Shown: positions 1-11,900 of the stretch, piece by piece
Numbering within the stretch: the stretch's first letter is position 1
How the letters are laid out: each line of letters opens with the position of its first letter
From: Aporrectodea caliginosa
Lineage: Eukaryota > Annelida > Clitellata > Crassiclitellata > Lumbricidae
Direction: 5' to 3'
DNA: 64,000 nucleotides
Assembly (NCBI GenBank): GCA_020284085.1
Contig: JACEVL010000960.1
Location: forward strand, 124,001 to 188,000
Position numbers and translations under genes: made by a program
Notes under the pieces: model-generated
Databases searched by the model: none
What the model was told of the DNA's origin: nothing
Seen by the model: only the letters and a program-made list of their open reading frames with translations

Positions 1-188
1 ACCTTATGAAATGCTTGAATAGCATGTAAGGATCCGAAATTTAATATAAATACAGACAGTGACCAACTCACCATCCTATAATGGCACATCATTATGATTG
101 TTATTGTATTGTATCATGTCATATAATAATATATATTCTTTATCAGAAAACTAATCAGGTTGACAAGCCGCAAAAAACCGGGGAAAAG

Positions 189-402
189 TGACAGTTATGT
201 ATTGAAACAATTCACGAACACCAATGACAGAAGACAGTAATTAGTTTAACCACTAACAGACGTGGCTTCCAACGGGACAGGTCCTGCAGTACATGGCGCT
301 AACCAGCAGCCTATAGAGCATGTCCGCCTACGTTGAGAAGGCAGCTCTCTACCTCTCGCTAACATGCCGTGTGTTATCCATTGCGCTATCGGGCCCCCCA
401 TA
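189..402 (-). repeat. tRNA-derived SINE, diverged copy (family S1)
   Basis: Read on the minus strand it starts with a tRNA-like head containing TAGCGCAATGGATAAC, a good polymerase III A box. The B box is eroded. The body (CTATAGGCTGCTGGTTAGCGCC, then a TTGTTTCAATAC region) aligns with the better copies at 15038-15252 and 62318-62533. This is the oldest-looking of the three copies. Confidence 0.6.
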
Positions 403-515
403 TAGCTTGGAAAAGTAGGAACCCTCGGCGGATTGGTGGTGTTATTTTCTCAGGTTATATTACACTAAATATCAGTATCTTCACCAACGGGTGAAATATG
501 AAGATTGATTGTAAC

Positions 516-718
516 CTGGTTTATGTTTTTGAAGATTGTTTCGGCCGTTGATCGATTGTCCAGAAGGTCGCGGCTGTTGTTGTTCAGACGTGGAGGCGCT
601 CTTTCTCAAGAGAAGCTGAGCGTTGGCGCTTCCAATATCATTTGTAGCTTTGAGTGTGTAGGTGGTAAAATGGTGTTCCCTCACATGAACTATGGTCAAC
701 GTTGCTTCATTTGAGTCT
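516..718 (-). CDS. IgSF gene exon e: end of Ig domain 3 plus stalk
   Basis: This exon completes Ig domain 3: DSNEATLTIVHVRE, then HFTTYTLKATNDIGSAN, the normal F-G region. Leucine replaces the second cysteine (Y-T-L-K-A), so this domain would lack the usual disulfide. After the domain comes a hydrophilic Q/P/S-rich stretch, EQQQPRPSGQS, that looks like a stalk. The acceptor is chosen at GAGAG|A to match phase 2 of the exon ending at 8044. Its pyrimidine tract is weak. A likely donor CCAG|GTTACA gives phase 1 out. If it is not used, the frame runs to a stop at 481. No transmembrane segment is visible, so the 3' end of the gene probably lies beyond the left edge. Confidence 0.65.
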
Positions 719-2220
719 CTCTCAACAGGCTAACGTAACACATGTTGACAAAGCAATCAAATGTAATAATAATAAATTTAATGGCACATAGAAGTAAAAC
801 AGTACAACCTATTCTGAGAATATAAAGTAAATGCAATGATTTAATGTACAATAATTTCATGTTATTTACTGGGTAACCATGTAAATAACTCAGACATGTA
901 AAGCAATGCAATCTATCAGAAGAGTGGAACAATACTGCATAAAATTACTTTGTGTAAAATTTGTTAGCATATTGCAAAAGAGTAAACAATTAAGCATTAA
1001 AACTACAAGATATGGTAATAATGTGTATAGTGGTACTAAAATTTTAGTTAAAATCAGAGATGCAACCCTACAGAATCTCCCCCGACTTTGGAATAACAGG
1101 GCAGTAGTTATTCCAAACTGTGTTAGGTAGATACAGTTGCATTTGTGCCAATGATGGAAAATCATCATGGCAAATGATTACCAGTTGAGCTTTGTCACAA
1201 GAAAATCTACACATGTTTTGTGAAGCCATGCATGACCAAAACAACATTATAAGTACTGTTGTTGAAATGGTGCCATTGTCATGTTGCCCTTACTATTCAC
1301 CGTTGGTCACTAGAGGTGCAAGAAGTGATGTGCTATAGAAATGCCTTTTTGCCATAATTATAAATATTATTATCATGTGGTAGAATATCCTTCAAGCTAT
1401 CAGGCCACAAAACACTTCTCATTTCAGTGCTCATGAAAAAGCTCAGCGCTCGTGAATAAGCTGGTGCCCTACACTTGGTTTTTCGAGTTATATGTTTGGA
1501 GTTTATGATTACGATTTTCTTACATAGTTAAACTGTGTCTTGATAGATACTCTATCAACATCTCACTTCGGTATCGCATGTTCCACACTGGCTGAACTGA
1601 ACATGAAACTGAAAACTCAGTTTAAAATTTCTCTCACACACAATGCAAGGTATTATATCTAAAAAAGGCTAATATAATAAATGTTAGAGCAAGGTTATTG
1701 TACTTCAAATGGCATCAATCAATGTTTGTTTAAAATGAAACTGTAGTACAAAATTGAAATCAATTGGAGAAGTCCACTGGTGCAAATGCAATACTATATG
1801 TGTGGGAAACAACAAGTCAGGCTATGGTGGATATTAAAGCAAGTTGACCAGTCTCAAGTTAGACAATTCTGACATTAAACAAAGATAATGTACAGTATCT
1901 AAGCCTATTGTTTGTTTGTGCATAATATATGCTACAGCAGCTGTCCTCCAATCTTGTAGAACAGATATGGAGTTGAGAAAAATAAACAAAACAGATATCA
2001 CAGATGTGAGGTAATAATTTCTGCTCACAGTGACACATAAATTCATCAGTTTGAAATCCATATACTGATTCTAATGGTATGATTTTCAATTTCAGTGTCA
2101 ATTCCAGGATACAGTTGAACAACAATTTCTCATCACAAATCATTGTGGTATGGATATGCACTTTAATCAAGGAGGACTATTGGCAGCCAATATTAGTTTG
2201 GTAAAACAGAGATATGGATA
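719..2220. other. Intron of the IgSF gene, no further feature
   Basis: AT-rich sequence between exons e and d. Short open frames on both strands here have no protein signature. I see no repeat that recurs elsewhere in the window. Confidence 0.5.
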
Positions 2221-2224
2221 GATG

Positions 2225-2545
2225 AGGGCAAAATACCCGGACACTGAACAACTAGAAAAAGTGCAAAGAAGAGCTACAAAAATCATTTGGGTTACAAAAA
2301 TTTGAGCTATGAAGGTTGGAATGGTGTGGACTAACAACTCTCGAGAGAAGGAGAAGCAGAGAAGATTTAATCAAAGCTTATAAGATTATAACTGGAAAGG
2401 AGGCAGTGCAGTGGGAGAGGTTCTTTGAATTAGCACCAAACAAGATGACTTGAGGACATGGGTATAAATTATTTAAGAAACCAAAAGGAACATTAATTAA
2501 TTAGGGCAGAAATTCTTCAGTGCAAGAGTTGTGGGCAAATTTCAT
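2225..2545 (+). pseudogene. LINE reverse-transcriptase C-terminal relic
   Basis: Conceptual translation in shifting frames gives QLEKVQRRATKII, then EDLIKAYKIITGKE, WERFFELAPNKMT and GHGYKLFKKPKGT. This is the conserved C-terminal tail of a CR1/L2-like non-LTR retrotransposon ORF2. In-frame stops and at least one frameshift show it is dead. A sister copy lies on the other strand at 6390-6800. Confidence 0.75.
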
Positions 2546-5500
2546 AATTATTAATTAAGCCTGACTTTTCTCAATTCTTTCTTCTCCGTTGTTATTGACA
2601 GAATAAAAATGCTCAGATAATTGATAAATGTAAGCCCGGTAGCATTTCACAAAAGTGACTGCAATGGCTGAGATAAAAAAATAATTGCAAGAGGATCTAG
2701 TTATTTTCTGCACTGGGCAGTTGGTGCTCACGGGACCAAAATGTGAGTGCTTTGCATTAAACGCTGCAATCCATGATGGCATTTATCATCAGGAATCATC
2801 CTTGCATGCCTACGAAGCTAAGTTCATCTTGATTTGATGCAACCAGCCTACACTCGAGTTTAGAGTACTAGACTCTGAATAATTGCAAGTATATGGAGTA
2901 AAATAAACCAGCACAGTAAAGAATTTATGAAGAATATTGTGGACAGATTTGACAATGATAATCAGTGTCATCAGTTTCCTTTCAGTTTCCTTTGTGCAGA
3001 GTCAGCAATGAGTTTCTCCACAACAGTTCATTAATTATATCAATTATATATTTTTAAAACATATGCACATGCTCAAACAATATATATATGTTCTGTAGAT
3101 TATCATCTTCTTTTATTGCATTGTAATATCTATTTTCAGAGTGCACTCAAATATATCTTAAAATCTGTACCTTTAAGCACTTCCTTCCATCCTTCCAAAG
3201 CTTAGTTTTGTACTACATGGTTCCCTTTTGCAAATATTTCTACAGGCTTCAATGAATTCGCTCTTAAAATACTCAAGCGTCACATCTAACGATTTTTTCC
3301 AACTCTAGATCCTTAGCCTATGACCAGGCAGTAGTGTAAAATGTTGTTGGCTGAATAAGGTGCTCACAGAAAAGCAAGATGGCTGACATGGAAGATAAAA
3401 TGGTATCATAGAAATTCCAATATACCAGCAGTGTTTTTGTCCAGAAAGACGGTCAAACGGGCAATTCATTTGAGTGTTGTTCACATGCAGCTTCCTAACT
3501 AGATAGGCCTCAATGGATTTCTAGTGCCATAACCATAAAGAATATTTTCTGTGGCGAGTGCAGATTGTCTTTCAATAAACAGCAGATATGAGAAAACCAG
3601 CCTCTGCATGGTGCTACATCACTGAAGTGATGCAATTCTGATTAATAAATCACATTAAGCATTTCGCCAAAACCTTTACACAACTCGCATAGCTGAAAAA
3701 CTCTCCTAATCCGATTCCACTTTTGGTACTTCGATTCATTTCCGAATACACATGGAGCAAAAAGTGGCTTAAGAACATTCACAGCAGGGTCAGTTTCCAG
3801 ATAATTTACCTCACATAATTCCAGTTTCTCTTCATTCTTCCTCGGACCTCTATCCGTCTGCATCCATCATGGTCCATCTTCTCAGCCAATTACTGGCCTC
3901 TGTTTACTTCCAGTCCCCAAACCATCTTGGTCTATTTCCTCCCATTAGATCTCGTATTTCTTGGCTCCATCATTACCCCCAAATGGCACCGCCAATAGAG
4001 GCACATTCAGACAGATAGCAGCCATCGCAACGACAGTAGACGAATAGGAACGTATGATCTGAAGCCAAACTCTTCATCAACTACAGAGAATTTGTTCTCT
4101 GGACTGACTGACAGTGCACTGAATTAATGCTGATCAACAACTTATTCTTGCAAACGAGTACTATATACAATACTACAAAAGCAGCTGCAAATAATAATAA
4201 TTATCAAAAAAAGTAATTAATAAATCACAGTGACAGTCAAGAGAAGATGCCGTGTTGGTAAGATGGTGAGGGAGTTACACGTGGCTGGCAGCCTTGTCCA
4301 CAAACATACACCACATAATAACTATTTTCCCAGGTCGCACAAACCACCAATAATTCCATCCACACCTTCGGTATCAGTCCTAAGCCAGGATCAGTCAAAG
4401 CATCCCCTCTCCACTTACATATGTATAGATCACCCACCTTTGCAAACGACTTCCCACCTTGACCAATGACCATCCTATCTACCAGGGCAGCCTGATTAAA
4501 CATATCCCTACAGGGTCTTAAGACTGCAGCCACTTATCTGCTGATTTGCATCACTGACATCCTCATTTGCAACTCCCTAGAACAGGATGCCTGGGTGAGG
4601 CTAATAGTTTTTGACAGCTCTACTTTTGCACCTCCAATAGGAGCAGGTAGGAGACATAACTCTTCCTACCTCATAAAAGAATAAGGGTAAAGTCTTCTGA
4701 GGAACTTTAAACCAACCATCCACTTTCACCTAATCCAAACTCCGACTGAAAACGTACTCGAATCCTTGTTAAACTAAGAATGAGCTTTCATTGTAACAAG
4801 TTGCGTCTGTGACAACTTGGTTATTCAGAATAAACAAATATTGATTCTCTGGACATGCCAGAAACATTTCCACCAGTACCAGACACTCCAGATAGGAAAG
4901 GTCTTGGCAAAAACAGTTGATTCCCTACCAGCTGGATCAGTTTGGGGCCTGATGGGATTCATCCCTGCATGATGATGGGGGCTTAGTTAACTACAGAAAC
5001 GTTGGCTCTAACCTTGTTGATGTCCCACGCTCCATTGTCCACTTTTACTGGCAGGAATATTGTCCCATATTTGTTCAGAGAAACTGTTCACCCTTGAGAA
5101 GAAGCGGCCATGTATAGCCTACCTATGTCCAGCATAATAGATACGGCATACATGATTCTTGACAAATAATCTCTTCACCTAGCTGACAATAGTTACCATT
5201 GGTGATATCTGGCTTCTAAGTGTGTTGATGCTGTTGCTTGGCTTGGTTGGCTCATCAATTTGCTCTTTTCCAGCTCGAAGTTGGGACTCCTGAGGGTTGC
5301 TAAGTGGCAGTGCAGGGCCTGTGCGTTAATAACATGCTGACAGCTGACTCAAGTCTCATTCCGAAGCTCTATCCCTACCGGACCCTACGGTAGCCTAGCT
5401 TCCTCCAGACTTTCCATTTTAAACATGGTAATTTCAAGATATGCTCATAAACAGGATCACAACAAGGAGACCCATTAGGTCCAATTCTTCAAAATCAACA

Positions 5501-6389
5501 CCTTTTGACAAGTCTTTCTCCCTCTTTGTTTTGGCCATCAAACAACCTTCATCGGAAAGCATCTGTGGTGGTATCTCCTTTGTTTAACTTTGAACAGTAA
5601 GTGTGATGTCATATCACATATTCAAATACATAATCTGCTATCTCATGTATGCTGCTTACAGTTAGCTCCACTGATAAAACTTGTCCTTTGGGTGCTCCTC
5701 TGTCCGTGGGTGGAGCTGACTCAAGCTAGAGACTCACTGTCCAGAATGACTTATAGGAATCTTTTGTCTGGCTGTCATATCCAGTTATGATTTATCATAC
5801 TTCTACACAGTCACTAAGCTCTATCATAGTCAACAAGCTTCAATGTATATCATGTATTTATAGCATAGCTATTCTAAGTTTTGACCCATGGGTGACTTTT
5901 CTCTTGCAACATACCCCTCAATGACTTTTCTGGCACTGGCTCTAACCTGTAAGTCAGCTGATTCTGGGTGCATTGTCCCAGAAACTTCGAGAACCCATAA
6001 ACAGACAGTTTAGAACCATGCACTCATTCATCCGGTGATCCTCAAGGCCTCATGCCACTTCAATAACATCTGAGAACCATAAAGCCAGAATTAAGACAGT
6101 TCCTTCAGCACATTCGGTAGCATCTGGCACTATTAATAATTAGCAAATTCTATCACGCACCAAAACCAAGCCGTAAAGTGCTCGCAGTTTGACGCTAGAT
6201 GATGAGGCTGTGCATATTACAACATGTTCAAGACTTGGTGTTGGCTATTGCACCCATCATGAAAGCCCTTGCGATTCTACAGTCACACTGGATGGCTCTC
6301 ATAACATAAATTAACATAACAAGGGATTTAAGTGGTTCAGAAGACGTTTAATCTGTGTTAAAACCACTTGAAATTAACCTGGAACGCCT
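2546..6389. other. Intron of the IgSF gene, unassigned
   Basis: No convincing coding signature, terminal repeat or recurring repeat was recognised. A minus-strand frame of 98 codons at 4237-4533 overlaps a plus-strand frame of 79 codons. Neither shows a known motif. Part of 4.2-5.8 kb is slightly less AT-rich and could be an old, unrecognisable transposon. Confidence 0.35.
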
Positions 6390-6800
6390 AGTAACCCAAT
6401 TTTCTTAGCTTCCTCTTAAAAGCTGTGATAGAGTCCACTGAGACAGCAGCCTACTATTATTCAAAATATTGAACAAGTCTACAACTCTTGCACTGAAGAA
6501 TTTCTGCCCTAATGTTCCTTTTGGCTTCTTAAATAATTTGTACCTGTGTCCTCAAGTGGTCTTGTTTGGTGCTAATTGAAAGAACTTTTCCCACTGTAGT
6601 GCTTCCTTTCCAGTGATAATCTTGTAAGATTCAATTGGATCTCCTCCTCTGCTCCTCCTCTCTAATGTTGTTAGTCCACACTTTTTCAACATTTCATCAT
6701 CGCTCAAAATCCTTGTAGCCCCAAATCAGTTTTGTAGCTCTTTTTGTACTTTCTCCAGGTTTTCCATCATGTCCTGTTTCAGGTATGGCTTCCATAGTCT
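6390..6800 (-). pseudogene. LINE reverse-transcriptase C-terminal relic
   Basis: On the minus strand: VRLWKPYLKQDM, LEKVQ, KCGLTTLERRRSRGD, YKIITGKEALQWEKFF, LAPNKTT-stop-GHRYKLFKKPKG and QKFFSARVVDL. It is the same CR1/L2-like family as the plus-strand copy at 2225-2545 and extends further toward the C-terminus. Stops and small frameshifts are present. Confidence 0.75.
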
Positions 6801-6867
6801 GACATGTCATTTAGGTGCTGGCAGAACCTTGAAATAAGAGGACACAATCGAAGCTATATGGCATGTA

Positions 6868-6985
6868 ACTCCGCCACTGCACGTCGTGCCCTAGTGCCAG
6901 TCTCAAGCCTGGATGAAGGAGGAGGGCGTTGCTAATGATCTTTGTTATCACACAGTGTTGTTAAACTGAAACTACTACTACTACT
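6868..6985 (+). repeat. LINE-like 3' end with (ACT)n tail (family T2)
   Basis: The core AGCCTGGATGAAGGAGGAGG, then GCTAATGATCTTTGTTATCA, and a run of ACT triplets at the 3' side. The same unit occurs at 30010-30123 (+), 58111-58230 (+) and 60603-60716 (-). The 3' triplet tail and variable 5' ends fit 5'-truncated retrotransposon insertions. Confidence 0.65.
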
Positions 6986-8043
6986 ATATGTGGCATGAAT
7001 TCATGAAACCTTATTTACCAACATGTAGAAAACGAGCTGGATTGGTCAGAGCTGATTGCCATTGGTTCAACGGTACAACTGTTATGCCATTCAGCCATTG
7101 CATGGAGGTAAAAGGGATGTGCCAAATAATTGAAACTCCGGTAGACTCATCTCATTCCAGAGCTGCTGAGGTCGTTGGTGGCAAGATGGAAGCAGAATGA
7201 AATATATATGGAAATAATTTATATGGTGACATTCAATCAACATGCTGCTTCGTTCCCCCTTCCGGTCTGCGAAACACTTTGCCTCAAGGGTCAGCAAGGC
7301 TTAGCCTTCATCAGTAAATGTGGTCACTGTCAAGTTCAATTTTAGGAGACAAGCGATAGACCATTCTGTTTTCAACATCTCTTTATAACCACTTATTACT
7401 TCAATCAAATTGCTTTACACAGCACATAAGTAACAACTAGCTACTCCAGATGAAATAGGATCTCTGTAAAATATTTTTCATCTTGCAACTGGGATACAAA
7501 CCTTGGGTAAAAATACTTTGGGGCACTGCTCAGTGATAGAAATAACAATAATGATAACATAAAAAGTATTAATATTAATAATTGCTGATTCACGTAAGCA
7601 TGATGTTCAGCAGTCTGTTACACCAGCACCAGAGACAGCCTTGGGTATACAGTGTTAGTGACTGCATTTTCTTTTCATGTAGTTTGGTTATTATTAGACA
7701 ATTTATGCTAGTGAGCACTCAAGTCAGGAATGCCTTTTCGTAGGCTGAGATTGTTCCCGGCAATGGCAAAATTCTATTATGCCCGCAGCTGTGGAGCCTG
7801 CATCCAAATTGGCACATAGGGACCAACTTGCAGCCTTACGAAGCATAAATGAAACATAAAATTGCTTATTAGAGTAATATTTTGAGATCATTGGACCTGC
7901 AGTCATTCCGGATTTTTGGAAATTAATCAACATCCAAATCCTTACACTGGCATAAAAAGTGCATGTAGAGAGCGAGAGGCCTGATAAAAGTTGAACTGAG
8001 GTCAAGTGGCACTGTGCTGAAATCTGCCGCAATCAGACATTAC
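6986..8043. other. Intron of the IgSF gene
   Basis: Mostly unassigned. At 7507-7528 a short string, ACTTTGGGGCACTGCTCAG, is shared with the LINE relic at 38523-38905. On the minus strand it encodes LSSAPKY, so a tiny LINE scrap may sit here. Confidence 0.35.
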
Positions 8044-8230
8044 TCAGAGTATGTCCTTGCCTTGTCGTTGATGTAGCATTCATCCTTGCCATTTGTAATC
8101 AGTTTCTTCAGTCCGCCATTTGTCCACCGCAGCTGACTGCCAGGGTTGGACTGGATACGGCAGACGAACGTCACATTACTTCCCGGCTTTGCTTCCACTG
8201 AAAGCTCACTACAGCTGACTCGCGGAGCAT
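8044..8230 (-). CDS. IgSF gene exon d: first part of Ig domain 3
   Basis: This exon encodes the first part of Ig domain 3. After the acceptor ATTTCTTCAG it reads APRVSCSELSVEAKPGSNV, then TFVCRIQSNPG (first cysteine), QLRWTNGG (core tryptophan), and ends DKARTYSE. The proposed donor is GA|GTAATG, giving phase 1 in and phase 2 out (187 bp). The G-S-N-V-x-F-x-C ... SNP ... L-x-W-x-N-G spacing is a textbook Ig I/C2-set pattern. Joined to the exon at 718 it continues as E-DSNEATLTIV. The donor is less canonical than the others, but the reconstructed domain is coherent. Confidence 0.75.
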
Positions 8231-8405
8231 CTGAAGAAATGACCATAACAGGAAATGTTACTCTTTTCAATTAATCTTAAGTCACACCAAGTTGAGAAAA
8301 TGCAAAACAGTGGAGTCTTGGTGTACAATGTACATACACACATTGTTTGCATCATGACACGGTCTTGGTCACCTAATCAACAGTTATGATAAGTGTCTGT
8401 TATTG

Positions 8406-8650
8406 TATTTGTATTTGTATTGTATTTGAACACTTGTTATAGCGCCCCAACCAGATTTCCCATTCAGAGGCGCTCCCGACTACTGCGATACGCTGAATCG
8501 GAGTTTCACGCTAAGCGCATGAGCAATTGCGAGTGAAGGAACTTGCCCAGGGTCCCTACGCGGCGGCTTTGAGGTGGATTCGAACCCGCAACCCTCCAGC
8601 TGCAAGGCTGTTATGATCCTTAGTCTGACCAGTAATCAAATCCACTGTCA
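8406..8650 (-). repeat. tRNA-derived SINE with LINE-type tail (family S2)
   Basis: On the minus strand it has the B box GCGGGTTCGAATCC, then a body including AAGTTCCTTCACTCGCAATT. It ends in GAGCGCCTCTGAATGGG ... GGGGCGCTATAACAAG plus a degenerate AATAC-type repeat. The tail is the one found on the LINE 3' ends of this window, so this SINE probably used that LINE's machinery. A plus-strand relative is at 32925-33085. The A-box end is truncated or eroded and abuts the hAT-like element. Confidence 0.7.
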
Positions 8651-8655
8651 TTTAT

Positions 8656-8939
8656 CTTGCAACCAGAGCTCGAGGGTACGCGTACCCTAAAATAGAATAC
8701 GTTAAAATACGTACGTACCTTTCAAAAAATAGAATACGCGTATGGTACATATCATACACAAAAATTTTATTTTGTGATTGTTTGCTTAAATTAAATTGAA
8801 CATTCTTATAATGAGCAATGACATGGTTAACGTATTTTTGTATTGTTTACGTACCCTAAAATAGGGTACATTAAAAAACGTATGTACCTTTCAAAAAATA
8901 GAATACGTATGGTACGTACCCTCGAGCTTTGCTTGCAAC
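8656..8939. mobile_element. hAT-like MITE, 268 bp, 8-bp target duplication
   Basis: An element at 8664-8931 has terminal inverted repeats CAGAGCTCGAGGGTACG / CAAAGCTCGAGGGTACG. It is flanked by a perfect 8-bp duplication, CTTGCAAC (8656-8663 and 8932-8939). CA-starting ends and 8-bp duplications are hallmarks of hAT transposons. Two similar ~68-bp arms (8681-8750 and 8850-8919) carry the motif CTTTCAAAAAATAGAATACG. There is no coding capacity. Confidence 0.85.
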
Positions 8940-9065
8940 ATAATATGTAACATCAAAGATCAGTCACTATAACCAATTTCTTTAGAAAGATTATAATCAG
9001 GAATAACAGTATTCAAGCAGACCACCGGTCATTTAGCAAACAATTCTAACATTCACCACCGATCA

Positions 9066-9455
9066 GTCAGATTATTTATTTTATGTCAGTCAGCTACAAT
9101 ATTTAATAAATAATTCAACACTTTAGCTGATTTTTATATAATTTAGGTCACATGCTCAGAAAAATTAAGCTAATTAAGATGAAACCTGGTGCTGTCCTGT
9201 GCACTTTAGGTCGGGAGCACCTCTGAATCGAGATCTTGAAGGGGTGCTATACATTATTGTCAGATTATTTATTTTACGTTGACCAGTCAGCTACAATATT
9301 TAATAAATAATTCAACATTTTAGCTGGTTTTTATATAATTTAGCTCACATGCTCAGAAAAATTAAAGCTATTAAGATTAAAGTCCTATCCTGTGCACCTG
9401 CTGAGGTTGGGAGCGCCTTTGAGTAGAGAATTGAAGGGAAGGTATATATATTGAC
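9066..9455 (+). repeat. 193-bp tandem duplication ending in LINE-type tails
   Basis: Two direct copies begin with GTCAGATTATTTATTTTA at 9066 and 9259. Both contain TTTAATAAATAATTCAACA and end with a GGGAGC(A/G)CCT ... TTGAAGG tail related to the common GAGCGC...GGCGCTATA retrotransposon tail. They are diverged, so the duplication is old. Confidence 0.7.
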
Positions 9456-9760
9456 TTAATTGACTGATTGATTTAATTCACTGAAACTTCTGAAAGTACT
9501 TCATTCTGATAATTAACATGGTTTCTGTGCAGTAATAAATGCAGACAACCAGCCAACCAACCATATACCCCATGGAAACCGACAGTTCACTGTTAGGCCA
9601 TCTAATCGATAACAAAAGGTTGCATGGTAGTGCATCTCCATTATAGAGTGCTCTTCAACGAATGCCTCTGGGGCTCTTGGCCGTAAAATCACTCGCCAGT
9701 TTCACGAAAAAGCATTAAACAGCTAGTCACGTTATATATAGCGCAGTCAAAGTCGCTTAC

Positions 9761-10135
9761 ATCTGATGGACAGCGGAGCCGAGGCTACGACCTGTTCGAA
9801 TCCACTCATGATGGCCGTGCACTTGAGGTCCTTTCCATTAAAGTTTTGGTTTGGTTTGCGTGTCACCATCTTCAGCTTCAGTTCGCTCTGTAAGCTGCTC
9901 AGCCCAGAGTCCATCATCAAGGACCACGTCTTGTTTGACACAGCAAATGCACCTGTTTCGTCCTCTCCAGCGACTGTTACTTCAACGTCCGGGAGGATAG
10001 AACTTCCGTCAACAAGGACGACACAGCCGACGCCGAGCTGCGTGTTCTCCTCAAGGTGAAGTTCACTTTCGTTACCGTCGAGACGCTTTTCGCCGTTAGC
10101 AGTAATGGAGATGATGTAAACTTCCTTCACAGGAA
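9761..10135 (-). CDS. IgSF gene exon c: Ig domain 2
   Basis: This single exon encodes the whole second Ig domain, about 125 residues. It starts after TACAG with VPVKEVYIISI and has the first cysteine in TQLGVGCVV. The second cysteine lies in GKDLKCTAIMSG, a C-terminal pattern seen in C2/CD80-like sets of nectin- or nephrin-type proteins. It ends with APLSIR at the donor T|GTAAGC. Length is 375 bp, phase 1 at both ends. There is no obvious core tryptophan. The last base plus the next exon gives tyrosine and the linker YAPRV, a classical inter-Ig linker, which supports the splice. The stretch is relatively CpG-rich compared with the introns around it. Confidence 0.8.
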
Positions 10136-10361
10136 CTGTACAATGTAAATTAATCTAATTTAATAAAAAGATCACTTCAGTTAAAAGAGAATCACCTGTT
10201 ATACTGTGCTCCAAACAATCGGGCTTTCGGATGAGAACAGGGTGCCGTTCTTTATCTCTGACATACCCACTGTTTAATCACCAAATGGCCCCAGAGTCAG
10301 AATTAGGTCCCACTAAAATGATTAAGGTAACGTTTGCAGTGAATTAGCAGAGGATGATGAT

Positions 10362-10626
10362 GAAGTTTAGGTGAATGGTTAACACTCTGGCATGAAGAGC
10401 AGAAGATCAGCATGGATGCGGGATTGATTCCTGCTACCCTCCCAAAGGTCGACTCAGCCTTTCATTCACCAGATGGTGTTGGTAAAATGAGCAGTAGGAG
10501 AGATGGGCGCCTTGCATGGTTTTCCATACAGTTAAATTCGACTCTTGTAATAACTAGTGATCATCCGTTCATACCATGACTTGTAATCATACTGTGTTCA
10601 TGTCAGTGTGAATCAACAAACAAAGA
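10362..10626 (+). repeat. tRNA-derived SINE (family S3)
   Basis: The A box TAGGTGAATGG and the B box GGGATTGATTCC lie about 45 bp apart, forming a tRNA-like head. They are followed by GCTACCCTCCCAAAGGTCGA, a body, and an A-rich 3' end with GTGAATCAACAAACAAAGAT. Further copies are at 32400-32665 (+), 55790-56035 (-) and 59458-59590 (-). Confidence 0.75.
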
Positions 10627-11262
10627 TTATAAAGATCATAGACATAATTGCAAAACTGACATAAGCCAACAGTGATGTGAAAAATGTTAATATGGAACAA
10701 TAACTAAAAGGTAATGTTGACAAACATCGATGATGGTATTGACTTCTGAGAATGCCATAGCACCGCCATCTCTAATCCACCAATTCACCAGCAGCTCGCA
10801 TCCCAGAGGAACCCCTATCACCACCGTGATTTCCACGGCTTAATCTAAAGCCAATTCAATGCACACTTATATAAACCAGCATCTAATCCAGCCTCCAGCC
10901 CTAGCCTTGTTTCTAAGTCTTTCTGTAATCGCCATCAGAGCGGATGCAAGCGTGGCTGGACATAAGACGGAGAGGCTCGAGATCACATTTAGCCGGATTA
11001 CTGAACACAAAGTATTGTCCGCCGGTGGCTTTCGAGCGGTGGTTGCGGCTGATCAATCGGTGGAAGCTTTGAATTGATTGGTCGAAATATACAAGAAATT
11101 GATGGATGTGCTGGAGTGGAGAAGCGCCTTCCCTCTGTTGATGCTGTGCAAGATAGAGTAAGTAAGCAAACAATAGGTTTTAATTGAGAACTAAAACAGA
11201 TAGCAGCTGTGATTGATGGGAATTGATTATTTATTCAGCACCAATGCCATTACGCCCGCCAA

Positions 11263-11545
11263 CAGTCGCACCACTGCAGCTGCACAAACTGCGACCGCAA
11301 CGCAACACCAATAAAGAATCAGTCTTTAATCTGTCACTCCGTAATTTCTCTTCGGCGTTTTTCCTTTTTTCTCATGGAAAATTCACTGGGGTTCAAATCC
11401 GGTGCAAATTACAATTTTTTCCCCACAGTCACACTACTGCAGCTGCACAAACTGCCACCACAACACAATGCCAGTAAAAGATCATTCTTTTATCTGTCAC
11501 TCTCTAATTACTCTTCCGGGTTTTTCTTTTTTTAGCGAATTAGAG
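11263..11545. repeat. 163-bp tandem duplication
   Basis: The unit starting CAGTCGCACCACTGCAGCTG at 11263 is repeated at 11426. Both continue with a TAATCTGTCACTC / TTATCTGTCACTC segment. The first copy keeps CpGs (GCGACCGCAACGCAAC) where the second has CA/CC (GCCACCACAACACAAT). Confidence 0.75.
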
Positions 11546-11702
11546 ATGGCGGAACAATTGTAAATGTAATAAAAAAAACTTATATAATGCAAATTAAAGG
11601 AACTCAGGGCATGATGGAAATTAACAGTACTGAGTTTTAAATTAGGGTTTCACTTGGATATCTCCTCAAGCATAGGCCAAGGGTTGGAAATCAAGAGAGA
11701 TG

Positions 11703-11900
11703 AACCAAGCAATTCATTCTGAGAATTTATATAGCACCTCTTCAAGAGACCTACTCAGAGGCACTCTCTGCACTCTACATCATATGATGTTATGTATCAT
11801 TATGAACGAAAATATTACATCAGTTAGCAAAACAATGCACAGTGAGCTAGAAGAGTCACCATTGGCAGGCACACGCACACATGTGGAACCAACCAATGGA
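11703..11900 (-). repeat. LINE 3' end (family T1)
   Basis: Reads ATTTATATAGCACCTCTTCA then CTACTCAGAGGCACTCTCTG on the plus strand, which is the reverse of the T1 tail. The adjoining TTACATCAGTTAGCAAAACA and AGAGTCACCATTGGCA segments also occur at 58335-58457 and 57125-57345. No reading frame survives. Confidence 0.65.

Noticed and set aside
8585..8625. A tRNA gene, because of the GGGTTCGAATCC box
   Set aside because: No cloverleaf could be drawn. The box is part of a SINE with a retrotransposon tail.
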